Source: Lachnospiraceae bacterium
Lineage (GTDB): Bacteria; Bacillota; Clostridia; Lachnospirales; Lachnospiraceae
Assembly (NCBI GenBank): GCA_024403555.1
Contig: JAKSRP010000002.1
Span: 58,393 to 122,392, forward strand
DNA length: 64,000 nt
Direction: 5' to 3'
Below, one piece after another: positions 51,650 to 59,310 of the stretch. Each line of letters starts with the position of its first letter. The stretch's first letter is position 1. The position numbers and the translations under genes are program-made. Under the pieces are notes generated by a model. The model ran no database searches, was not told where the DNA came from, and saw only the letters and a list, made by a program, of their open reading frames with translations.

Positions 51650-52470
51650 AATACTTCGTTCATGCTTCCTGTTCGATAGCCCGTCAGATCAAGGGATGTA
51701 TAGGCAAATCCAATGTCCTTGAATGTTTTCGCAATTGTTTCTCGGATGTCTTTTGCCGCAATTTTTTCGATTTCTTCTGGAAACACTTCAATACGGGCAA
51801 TATTTCCATGGTGACTTTCATGAATACGGACACGTACCTGCTTAAATCCTAAATCAAAAAGTAATTCTTCGCCTTTTTCCACCATGGCAAGTTTTTCACT
51901 CGTGATAGGCTCACCATATACAAAGCGCGTTGCCAGGCATGCAAAGGATGGTTTCTCCCAGGTTGGAAGAGCAAGCATCTTTGATAATGCGCGAATCTCT
52001 GATTTGAATAATTCTGCTTCCTGAAGCGGGCTTTTTACGCCAAGTTCTTTGATTGCTCGCATTCCTGGACGATAATCATCGTTATCATCCATGTTTGAGC
52101 CTTCTAAGATAAGATGAAAGTCTTCTTCGCTGGCATGATGGATGATGCCTGTAAAAATTTCTTTTTTACATAAATAACATCGATCTGGTGGATTTTCTAA
52201 AAATCCTGGAATATCGAGTTCTGAGGTATGGGAAACAATCTGTTTTACGCCTAATTCTTCACAAAAATCCTTTGCTTCCTTGAATTCTCGCTGCGGAAAT
52301 GATCCGGAACTAGCAGTAATGGCGATGACATTTTCTTTCCCCAATGTGTTCACTGCTACCTTCAGTAATAAAGTAGAATCCACACCCCCGGAAAATGCCA
52401 CCGCCACGTGTTTATACTCTTTGATGATGGCAATTAATTTTTCGTATTTTTCACGTAAAATCTGATCCAT
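51646..52470 (-). CDS. larE: LarE-type ATP-dependent sulfur transferase, three-cysteine form
   Basis: 274 residues. The PP-loop SGGVDS is at residues 27-32. LarE family features are EGSNMDDNDDYRPG near residue 123, KSPLQEAELFKSEIR near residue 146 and KPSFACLATRF with Cys178. Cys98 and Cys101 in CYLCKK complete the three-Cys form that holds a 4Fe-4S cluster and transfers sulfur catalytically, unlike the single-Cys Lactobacillus enzyme that sacrifices its own sulfur. LarE normally thiolates the pyridine precursor of the nickel-pincer cofactor of lactate racemase. No larA, larB or larC is in this window; its operon partners are two U32-like proteins, so the acceptor may be different. Confidence 0.88.
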   Translation of the reverse strand: MDQILREKYEKLIAIIKEYKHVAVAFSGGVDSTLLLKVAVNTLGKENVIAITASSGSFPQREFKEAKDFCEELGVKQIVSHTSELDIPGFLENPPDRCYLCKKEIFTGIIHHASEEDFHLILEGSNMDDNDDYRPGMRAIKELGVKSPLQEAELFKSEIRALSKMLALPTWEKPSFACLATRFVYGEPITSEKLAMVEKGEELLFDLGFKQVRVRIHESHHGNIARIEVFPEEIEKIAAKDIRETIAKTFKDIGFAYTSLDLTGYRTGSMNEVL

Positions 52471-52557
52471 TTTACTTTCTCCTTTAGCTTATTGCCTTCA
52501 TCTTACTATTATTTGATTTGGTTTGTCAAAACCTACACAAGAAGTAGGTGATTGATT

Positions 52558-53271
52558 TTATCTATTGCTGCTATTTCGGCTTGATTTTCTATGGCGTCTG
52601 CTGAAGTCATTTTCAATGCGACCCTTCCAGCTGCCACTTGTCTTTTCTTCCATATATAAAGCTTCTTTAGCGCTTGCTCCTCTGCTTTTTCTCACACGGG
52701 AAATGGTATCGCTTAAAACATCATAGTTTAATGCTGTTCCTTCAGAGTCACATTCATAAGTGACTGCTCGCTCTGCTTTGATTCCAAAACTATTTGCTGC
52801 ATGAATTGCATCCATATTAGCACCTAAGAAGAGAAACTCCCAGCCGTATTTTTCCTGCTGGCGGCGAACCATTTGCTTAACTTTATCATAAGTATACTGG
52901 CGGCTCGCATTTTCATAGCCATCGGTCATGATTACAAACATTGTTTTTGTAGGAACATCTTCCTTGCGAGCATATTTGTGAACGTTTCCAATATGGTGGA
53001 TCGCACCGCCAAGCGCGTCTAACAATGCGGTGCAGCCACCTACATAATACTCCGCCTCTGTCATACGACCAATTCTTTCTAATGGGACGCGGTCGTGAAG
53101 CACTTCATTTCGTGTATCAAAAAGTACAGTGGATACAAACACTTCTCCAGCTTCTTTCTTCTGCTTTTCGATCAAAGAGTTGAAGCCTCCGATTGTGTCT
53201 TTTTCTAACCCACTCATACTGCCACTTTTGTCTAAAATAAATACTAATTCTGTTAAATTCTTTTTCATCAT
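52558..53271 (-). CDS. vWA-domain protein
   Basis: 237 residues with GGAGG five bases before the start. It has a von Willebrand factor A domain over about residues 5-180 with an intact metal-ion-dependent adhesion site: DKSGSM (residues 14-19), a Thr in GGCTALLDA near residue 81 and Asp in MTDGYENAS near residue 116. The C-terminal 45 residues are basic and Ser/Arg-rich. There is no signal peptide, so it is cytoplasmic. Such proteins usually bind partners in a metal-dependent way. It lies downstream of the macro/HTH gene and of the repeat array, with a terminator hairpin only about 65 bases before its start. Confidence 0.85.
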   Translation of the reverse strand: MMKKNLTELVFILDKSGSMSGLEKDTIGGFNSLIEKQKKEAGEVFVSTVLFDTRNEVLHDRVPLERIGRMTEAEYYVGGCTALLDALGGAIHHIGNVHKYARKEDVPTKTMFVIMTDGYENASRQYTYDKVKQMVRRQQEKYGWEFLFLGANMDAIHAANSFGIKAERAVTYECDSEGTALNYDVLSDTISRVRKSRGASAKEALYMEEKTSGSWKGRIENDFSRRHRKSSRNSSNR

Positions 53272-53334
53272 ACATACCTCCTGATAAATTTGGTGTTTTT
53301 TTATCTGTTGAGGTTAGTATACGGAGTTGGGGAC

Positions 53335-53361
53335 AAAAAAAGGTCGCCTTAAAGGCGACAC
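53335..53361 (-). terminator. Terminator between the repeat array and the vWA gene
   Basis: GTCGCCTT and AAGGCGAC (53343-53359) form a tight stem followed on the minus strand by CTTTTTTT. It would stop transcription coming through the array 64 bases before the vWA start codon, so either a weak promoter lies between them (TATACT near 53318-53323 on the minus strand) or the hairpin is an attenuator. Confidence 0.75.
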
Positions 53362-53400
53362 TTTAAAAAATTATAGTTCATCTTGTGACTTACTTTGCTT

Positions 53401-53883
53401 CATTGTAATACAACGTGTATACGTGAATCACGCTGTGCCATAAACGTATTTTTATTAATTTGTAATACCAAATATCTAGTATAATTGTATTCCAAATAAA
53501 AGTTTCTTAATCTGTAATGCTTACTATGTATCACATATAGCAACCTTTTAATCTGTAATGCTGATTTCCTTTGAAAAAGTATTACATCTTACGTTTCTGC
53601 AATCTGTGGGACATAATTTTATATTAAATGTATTATGAATATAAATCTCAAAATTCATAATACATTATTTACTTGATAATTGTATTATGAATATCGGATT
53701 TCCTTCATGTGGTACAAAAAATCAAATATTCGATGATTACAAAACAGCACTTTAGCAACTGTGGGACATTAACTGTATTACAATTAGTAGAATCACAATA
53801 CATAATCAATTATGTTCTAAAATTTGCATTACGAATAGAAAGATATCAATCTGTGGGACATAATTGTTAGCAAAATGTATTAC
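53401..53883. repeat. Array of degenerate GTAATAC/GTATTAC half-sites
   Basis: About 17 short half-sites fill this gene-free stretch. Left-type sites read AATCTGTAATGC or AATCTGTGGGAC (cores at 53462, 53514, 53555, 53606, 53761, 53853); right-type sites read GTATTAC or close variants (53487, 53528, 53579, 53630, 53775, 53877). They form left-right pairs with core-to-core steps of 25, 14, 24, 24, 14 and 24 bases, so the two spacings differ by about one helical turn. A 19-base stretch around GTGGGACATAATT is exactly repeated at 53600-53618 and 53847-53865. Additional GTATTATG / CATAATAC copies lie at 53630-53690. The pattern suggests multiple protein-binding sites. Confidence 0.7.
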
Positions 53884-53889
53884 AAAATA

Positions 53890-55065
53890 TTATTCATGTA
53901 TCAATGGTAATCCATGTTCATAAAGTGCGATATCAATCTCCACTATATTGTAAAATTCTCGCTCAATAAAATATTGAAGCACTAAATCAAATTTATCACT
54001 TGGATTAATGGCATAGCCAGCACGAAGAAGGAAATCTCGTGTCTGATCGATGTTTAATTCAAGACCCAACGCCAGTGCGAACACCGTCTTTTTGCCTGGA
54101 TGGTAATCAGGCTTGCTAATAATCTTTGAAAACAGTTTTCTGTTCACTCCGGCTCTATTATAAACATCGGAATTTTTCATATTCTTCTCTCTCGCAAAGC
54201 GAAGCAGCATATCACTGAAGGTTTCTTCTTTTCTGCTAAGAAGATCATCAATGCTAAGGGATGAATGAGTCTGTTTTTTATGGGCATCTGTCCCAAATGA
54301 AACTGCATCTTTCTTTCTATCTGATTTCTTAGTTGGACGCTTTTTCGGACGTGCAGGTAAAAATTCAGGTATTTCTATAATATCCCAATTAAAAAATCCT
54401 TCTCGACGAGAACTTTCTGGCATTGCATCAATCGTAGTTTCTCTAATCGCATCGCTCTCTGCATCAACGATCGATTCTTCCATCTCTGCACTCGCAGAAC
54501 CAACCGGTGCCCCATACTCTTCTTCTAACTTTTTCTTCACATAATGACGATCAATATAAGATTCAATATCCGGAAACAGCTTATCCGAAATACGACGAGA
54601 TTCCTGATCAAATACAACCAGATAAACCTCCATCTCATTCTCAATCAGGAAATCACTAATTTCAGAAATGGCGATTTTCATCGCCTCTACCTTTGGATAA
54701 CCATAAACACCCGTAGAAATCAAAGGAAATGCAATACTATTAAGCTTTTTTCTTCTGGCAATCGCCAAACTATTTCGATAACATGAGGCAAGTGCTTTTG
54801 CTTCCCCATGATGACCATCTATATATGCAGGCCCAACTGTGTGGATAATATATTTCGCCGGCAAATGAAACCCTGGCGTAATTGCAGCCTGCCCGGGTTC
54901 TAAATAACCAATCTTTTGTCTTTCTTTCAATAAAAGTTCGACACCTGCTGCCTTATAAACCGCTGAATCAGATCCCGGCGCATAGATTGGAAATGGATTT
55001 GATGTATTGACAATCGCATCCGTATTCATCTTTACAATATCATTATGTATAATTCGAAAAGGCAT
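53890..55065 (-). CDS. Macro-domain protein with C-terminal HTH-like domain
   Basis: 391 residues. Residues 1-175 are a macro domain (IVKMNTDAIVNTSNPF, GSDSAVYKAAG, PGFHLPAKYIIHTVGP, ISTGVYGYP), the fold that binds or hydrolyses ADP-ribose derivatives; the usual Gly-rich GGG loop is replaced by YAPGSD, so catalytic activity is uncertain. A variable acidic/basic linker covers about 185-270. The C-terminal domain (about 280-391) has a helical HTH-like core, TFSDMLLRFAREKNMKNSDVYNRAGVNRKLFSKIISKPDYHPGKKTVFALALGLEL, of unknown function that could bind nucleic acid. It is upstream of the repeat array and the vWA gene. Confidence 0.82.
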   Translation of the reverse strand: MPFRIIHNDIVKMNTDAIVNTSNPFPIYAPGSDSAVYKAAGVELLLKERQKIGYLEPGQAAITPGFHLPAKYIIHTVGPAYIDGHHGEAKALASCYRNSLAIARRKKLNSIAFPLISTGVYGYPKVEAMKIAISEISDFLIENEMEVYLVVFDQESRRISDKLFPDIESYIDRHYVKKKLEEEYGAPVGSASAEMEESIVDAESDAIRETTIDAMPESSRREGFFNWDIIEIPEFLPARPKKRPTKKSDRKKDAVSFGTDAHKKQTHSSLSIDDLLSRKEETFSDMLLRFAREKNMKNSDVYNRAGVNRKLFSKIISKPDYHPGKKTVFALALGLELNIDQTRDFLLRAGYAINPSDKFDLVLQYFIEREFYNIVEIDIALYEHGLPLIHE

Positions 55066-55155
55066 CTTAGTCCTCCTATATAACTCATTGGGTAAATTCC
55101 CCTCTTTTTTTCACATATTTCTTAAGATATTTTTCAATACATGAATTATAACATA

Positions 55156-55183
55156 TTGAAATATTTTTTGCAGAAGGTATAAT
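55156..55183 (+). promoter_or_regulatory. Promoter of the thiamine operon
   Basis: TTGAAA and a consensus TATAAT (55178-55183) are 16 bases apart, immediately before the TPP riboswitch. Confidence 0.8.
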
Positions 55184-55189
55184 AGAGGT

Positions 55190-55280
55190 TGTAAACGGGG
55201 AGCTTGCATAAGCAGGCTGAGAGTAGACATTTGTCTTGACCCATAACCTGATTTGGATAATGCCAACGTAGGGAATACTT
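55190..55280 (+). ncRNA. TPP (THI-box) riboswitch
   Basis: The conserved THI elements are in order: ACGGGGAGC, GCAGGCTGAGAG, GACCCATAACCTGATTTGGATAATGCCAACGTAGGGAA. These are the helix junction and the pyrimidine- and pyrophosphate-sensing loops of the TPP aptamer. It precedes thiS by about 200 bases and is followed by a terminator, so high thiamine pyrophosphate should stop transcription of thiSGHEF. Confidence 0.97.
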
Positions 55281-55289
55281 CGAATTTGC

Positions 55290-55335
55290 AGCTATGCTTT
55301 ACGTTGATACTTAAAAAAGCATAGCTTATTTTTTT
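55290..55335 (+). terminator. Riboswitch-controlled terminator
   Basis: AGCTATGCTT pairs with AAGCATAGCT across a 17-base loop followed by TATTTTTTT, ten bases after the TPP aptamer. It is the expression platform. Between it and thiS (55336-55481) I see no further gene. Confidence 0.92.
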
Positions 55336-55481
55336 GTAAAATCATCTATGGTATATTTCAATCGAAGCGGTAAATTGGGGGCACCACCTTTTATCGCTCA
55401 ATAAAATTTGACAACACAAAGTCAAATATCATCCTAAAATACAGATGAAGGCGCTTTTAAAAATTCATAACAGGAGGATCC

Positions 55482-55682
55482 ATGAACATGATCAAAATCA
55501 ATGGTACACAGATTGATGCGACTGAGCTTCCACTTCTTGCTTATTTAGAAGAAAATGGCTACAACCCAAAACGCATTGCTGTAGAATGCAACGAGATGAT
55601 CGTGCCAAAGTCTCAGTACGCAAACTGCATCTTACATTCCGGTGATGTAGTTGAAATCGTGAGCTTTGTCGGAGGCGGCTGA
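55482..55682 (+). CDS. thiS: Sulfur carrier protein ThiS
   Basis: 66 residues, ubiquitin-like, ending in Gly-Gly (SFVGGG), the C-terminus that is adenylylated by ThiF and converted to a thiocarboxylate. The segment [34 protein letters not shown] matches the ThiS fold. AGGAGG lies four bases before the first ATG; a second ATG two codons later is an alternative. It is the first gene of the TPP-regulated thiazole operon and donates sulfur to ThiG. Confidence 0.95.
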   Translation: MNMIKINGTQIDATELPLLAYLEENGYNPKRIAVECNEMIVPKSQYANCILHSGDVVEIVSFVGGG

Positions 55683-55746
55683 TCTAAGCGCAAATCATCA
55701 AAAAAGACACACAAACAAAAAGTATTTTAGAAAGGTGCAATTTATT

Positions 55747-56517
55747 ATGAATAACGATACATTTATGCTCGGAGGGAAGGAATTCCACTCCCGTTTTATC
55801 TTAGGTTCCGGCAAATATTCCTTAGAACTCATCAAGGCTGCAGTAGAAAATGCTGGTGCAGAAATCATCACTCTTGCCGTTCGCAGAACCAATACCAAAG
55901 ACACAGAAAATATTTTAGATTATATTCCAGATAACGTAACATTACTGCCAAATACTTCTGGCGCACGTGACGCAAAAGAAGCTGTTCGTATTGCAAGAAT
56001 GGCCAGAGAATTAGGCTGTGGCGATTTCGTAAAAATCGAAATCATGAAGGACAGCAAATATTTACTTCCAGACAACTACGAAACGATTAAAGCAACTAAA
56101 ATCTTAGCGGACGAAGGATTTGTCGTACTTCCTTACATGTACCCAGACTTAAATGTTGCACGTGAGCTTGTAAAAGCCGGTGCTGCTGCAGTTATGCCTC
56201 TTGCATCCCCAATCGGATCTAACAAAGGCCTTGCAACAAAAGAATTTATCCAGATCTTAATCGACGAAATCGATGTACCAATCATCGTAGATGCAGGTAT
56301 TGGCAAACCATCTGAAGCATGTGCAGCCATGGAAATGGGTGCAGCCGCAATTATGTCAAACACAGCAATTGCCACCGCAAGAGATATTCCAGCCATGGCA
56401 GGAGCATTTAAATCCGCAATCGAAGCTGGACGTGCCGCTTACCTTGCAGGACTTGGCCGAGTACTTGAACGTGGTGCATCCGCATCTGACCCATTAACTG
56501 GATTTTTAAGAGACTAG
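55747..56517 (+). CDS. thiG: Thiazole synthase ThiG
   Basis: 256 residues from the ATG at 55747, behind AAAGGTG; the extra 27 open codons upstream lie in the thiS-thiG gap. Features are [20 protein letters not shown] at the N-terminus, [39 protein letters not shown] (Schiff-base Lys region near residue 98) and [32 protein letters not shown]. It condenses 1-deoxyxylulose 5-phosphate, dehydroglycine from ThiH and sulfur from ThiS-COSH into the thiazole phosphate ring. Ten bases before thiH. Confidence 0.97.
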   Translation: MNNDTFMLGGKEFHSRFILGSGKYSLELIKAAVENAGAEIITLAVRRTNTKDTENILDYIPDNVTLLPNTSGARDAKEAVRIARMARELGCGDFVKIEIMKDSKYLLPDNYETIKATKILADEGFVVLPYMYPDLNVARELVKAGAAAVMPLASPIGSNKGLATKEFIQILIDEIDVPIIVDAGIGKPSEACAAMEMGAAAIMSNTAIATARDIPAMAGAFKSAIEAGRAAYLAGLGRVLERGASASDPLTGFLRD

Positions 56518-56527
56518 GGGTGAGATT

Positions 56528-57781
56528 ATGGCAGAAAATCAGTTTTTTGTTGACTCCGGCAAGTTAAACGAAAAGGCACTTGCCAATAAACATCGCTTAG
56601 AACAGGATCCATCTTATCGAACCAATCACATGGAATACATGGAAGGGATGGAACGAATCGAATCAGACATTATGGACAAAGTCATGTCCCACATGAATGA
56701 TTACGATCCTGACAGCTATACTGCAGTGGATGTACGTCGTGCATTATCTTCAAACCGCTGCAGCATCGATGACTTTAAAGCACTTTTATCCCCAGCTGCT
56801 GCTCCATTTTTAGAAGAAATGGCTCAGAAGGCCAAAATGGCAACCAGCAGACATTTCGGAAATACAGTATACATCTTCACACCTCTCTACATCGCAAACT
56901 ATTGTGAAAACTACTGTATTTACTGTGGATTTAACTGCTACAACGACATCAATCGTAAAAAATTAAATTATGAAGAAATCGAAAGAGAGATGAAGATCAT
57001 CTCCGATTCCGGAATCGAAGAAATCTTAATGTTAACTGGTGAAAGCCGTGGCGCAAGTCCAGTCGAATATATTGGAGAAGCATGTAAATTAGCAACAAAA
57101 TATTTTAGAAATGTTGGGTTGGAAATCTATCCAGTAAACTCTGATGAATATCGCTATCTCCATGAATGCGGCGCGGACTACATCACTGTATTCCAGGAAA
57201 CTTACGACTCCGATAAATATGAAACTTTACATCTGATGGGACACAAACGTGTATGGCCTTATCGTTTTGAAGCACAGGAACGTGCTTTAATGGGCGGTAT
57301 GCGTGGCGTTGGTTTTTCCGCTTTACTCGGACTTTCCAACTTTAGAAAAGACGCTCTTGCAAGTGCGCTTCACGTATTCTTCCTTCAGAGAAAATATCCA
57401 CACGCAGAATTTTCTCTTTCCTGTCCACGTCTTCGTCCGATCATCAACAATGATAAGATCAATCCGTTAGATGTTCATGAAAAGGAATTATGTCAGATTA
57501 TCTGTGCATACCGCATCTTTATGCCATTCGTTGGAATCACCGTTTCTTCCCGTGAAGAAAAGCATTTCCGTGATGGTATCATCAAAATCGCCGCTACTAA
57601 GGTTTCTGCCGGTGTTTCTACTGGTATTGGTGACCATGATGAAAAATACAATGGTGAACAGGAAGTAGATGCTGGTGATGAACAGTTTGAAATTGCTGAC
57701 GCACGTAGCTTCGATGAAATGTATAATGACATCGCTGGCGAAGGGCTTCAGCCGGTATTAAATGACTATGTTTATGTATAG
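56528..57781 (+). CDS. thiH: 2-iminoacetate synthase ThiH (radical SAM)
   Basis: 417 residues. The radical-SAM motif is Cys126-x3-Cys130-x2-Cys133 in CENYCIYCGF, with LMLTGESRG and GADYITVFQETYDSDKY downstream as in ThiH. It cleaves tyrosine to dehydroglycine and p-cresol, the oxygen-sensitive route that replaces glycine oxidase ThiO, in keeping with an anaerobe. The last 20 bases overlap the thiE reading frame. The chain is slightly longer than the 370-380 residues common in enterobacteria. Confidence 0.95.
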   Translation: MAENQFFVDSGKLNEKALANKHRLEQDPSYRTNHMEYMEGMERIESDIMDKVMSHMNDYDPDSYTAVDVRRALSSNRCSIDDFKALLSPAAAPFLEEMAQKAKMATSRHFGNTVYIFTPLYIANYCENYCIYCGFNCYNDINRKKLNYEEIEREMKIISDSGIEEILMLTGESRGASPVEYIGEACKLATKYFRNVGLEIYPVNSDEYRYLHECGADYITVFQETYDSDKYETLHLMGHKRVWPYRFEAQERALMGGMRGVGFSALLGLSNFRKDALASALHVFFLQRKYPHAEFSLSCPRLRPIINNDKINPLDVHEKELCQIICAYRIFMPFVGITVSSREEKHFRDGIIKIAATKVSAGVSTGIGDHDEKYNGEQEVDAGDEQFEIADARSFDEMYNDIAGEGLQPVLNDYVYV

Positions 57782-58394
57782 AAATAAGGGTGAGGGACGC
57801 AAGTTCCTCACCATTTGTATTACAAATATGAATTTAGCAGGTGGGGATCCGGCATCTCTTCTTGCTGCAATCAACCGCGTGGTTGCTTCTAAAGAGGTCG
57901 ACCTGATCATTCTTCGCGAAAAAGATCTTTCCGAAGAACAGTATGCCGCCCTGGCCTACGAGGTATTAAAGATTTGCTACTATGGTGGCGTCAAATGTAT
58001 CCTACATACGTTTGTTTCTGTGGCAAAACGCCTGAATTATCCTCATATCCACTTAACAATGCGGGATTTTATGAAACTTTCTTTATCGGATCGTCAATAT
58101 TTTAAGACGATCGGTGTTTCTACGCACTCTGTGGAGGAAGCGCTTACTGCAAGGGGTATGGGAGCTAGTTATATCACTGCAAGCCATATCTTTGAAACAA
58201 AGTGTAAAGAAGGATTAGAGCCTCGTGGTCTTTCATATCTTCGCGAAGTATGCGAAACGACACATGATGGAAAACTTCCTTTTATGGAAGTGTACGCACT
58301 TGGTGGAATCCATCCAGATAACCTTCATTTATGTGTGGAGGCCGGCGCAGACGGTATCTGCATGATGAGTGAGTTCATGAAGGGAGGTCGCTGA
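57762..58394 (+). CDS. thiE: Thiamine phosphate synthase ThiE (possibly TenI-like)
   Basis: 210 residues. The ThiE/TenI barrel is recognised from VDLIILREKDLSEEQY, HLTMRDF, IGVSTHSVEEALTARGMGASYITASHIFETKCKEGLEPRGL and VYALGGIHPDNLHLCVEAGADGICMMSEFM. ThiE joins the thiazole and pyrimidine phosphates. The substitution of Glu for the usual Arg/Asp pattern in some loops leaves TenI, the thiazole tautomerase, as an alternative. The start is uncertain: ATGs at 57762, 57768 and 57774 all overlap thiH and none has a clear ribosome binding site, so reinitiation after thiH is likely. Confidence 0.8.
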   Translation: MTMFMYRNKGEGRKFLTICITNMNLAGGDPASLLAAINRVVASKEVDLIILREKDLSEEQYAALAYEVLKICYYGGVKCILHTFVSVAKRLNYPHIHLTMRDFMKLSLSDRQYFKTIGVSTHSVEEALTARGMGASYITASHIFETKCKEGLEPRGLSYLREVCETTHDGKLPFMEVYALGGIHPDNLHLCVEAGADGICMMSEFMKGGR

Positions 58395-58395
58395 G

Positions 58396-59217
58396 ATGAA
58401 GGGTGATTATAGGAAAGAGGTTAATATAAAACCGAACGATGTAAAGCAGGGTGATACACAGTTTTCTGTCGCTGAGATGAATGATAAAAATGAGCGATAT
58501 TTAAGACAGATTACGATTGCTGAGATTGGTGAAATTGGTCAGGAAAAGTTGAAAAATTCGAGTGTATTGATTGTTGGCGCAGGCGGGCTAGGCACACCTT
58601 GTGCCTTATATCTGGCGGGAGCCGGCGTTGGAGTCATCGGGATCGCAGATGCGGATGACGTAAGTGTAAGCAACCTTCACCGTCAGGTGATTCATCCGGC
58701 AAGCCACACTGGTATGAATAAAGCAAAGTCAGCCAAAGAATATAAGCTCGCCATCAATGATGAAATAACTGTGATTACCTATCCATATTTCATCACTCTT
58801 GATAATGTAGAAGATATCATCTCTGAATACGATTTTGTTCTTATCTGTGTAGATAATTTTGAAACAAGATTTTTAGTCAACGATACTTGTGTAAAGCTTC
58901 GAAAACCATTTTGCAATGGGGGCGTGATCCGTTTCGAAGGACAAGTACTTACTTACGTACCTGGCGAAGGACCTTGTTATCGTTGTATCTTTGAAGATAT
59001 TCCCGAAGATGTCCCAAATAATGCTGAATTAGGCGTTATGGGACCGGCTGTTGGAGTCATCGGATCTCTTCAGGCATTAGAAGCCATCAAATATATCACA
59101 GGCGTCGGAGAACTGCTCATAGGCCGTATGTTAATCTTTGACGGACTGACGATGGAAACCAGAATTGCCAAATTCCCGAAAGCATCCATCTGGTGTCCAG
59201 CCTGTGGCGGAAAATAA
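58396..59217 (+). CDS. thiF: ThiF-family adenylyltransferase
   Basis: 273 residues, one base after the preceding stop, with GGGAGG upstream. E1-like features are NERYLRQITIAEIGEIGQEKL, nucleotide loop VLIVGAGGLGTPCALYLAGAGVG near residue 57, Asp in IADADDVSVSNLHRQ and a zinc site formed by CYRC near residue 195 and CPAC at the end. It adenylylates the C-terminal Gly of ThiS so sulfur can be loaded. The first 25 residues are an unusual polar extension. It is the last gene of the thiamine operon; thiC, thiD and thiM are not in this window. Confidence 0.92.
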   Translation: MKGDYRKEVNIKPNDVKQGDTQFSVAEMNDKNERYLRQITIAEIGEIGQEKLKNSSVLIVGAGGLGTPCALYLAGAGVGVIGIADADDVSVSNLHRQVIHPASHTGMNKAKSAKEYKLAINDEITVITYPYFITLDNVEDIISEYDFVLICVDNFETRFLVNDTCVKLRKPFCNGGVIRFEGQVLTYVPGEGPCYRCIFEDIPEDVPNNAELGVMGPAVGVIGSLQALEAIKYITGVGELLIGRMLIFDGLTMETRIAKFPKASIWCPACGGK

Positions 59218-59248
59218 AAGAATATTCAAAGAAAATACAAAGAAAAAC

Positions 59249-59278
59249 AGGGCGTAGCACTTTTTAGCACTACGCCCT
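59249..59278. terminator. Bidirectional terminator
   Basis: AGGGCGTAG pairs with CTACGCCCT; the minus strand follows with GTTTTTCTTT. It separates thiF from the convergent alcohol dehydrogenase gene. Confidence 0.88.
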
Positions 59279-59310
59279 TAATTATCATTCATTATTATAT
59301 TATAATAATC

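Noticed and set aside
53401-53883. Possible CRISPR array
   Set aside because: The repeats are only 7-19 bases, degenerate, in both orientations and at irregular intervals; there are no cas genes nearby.
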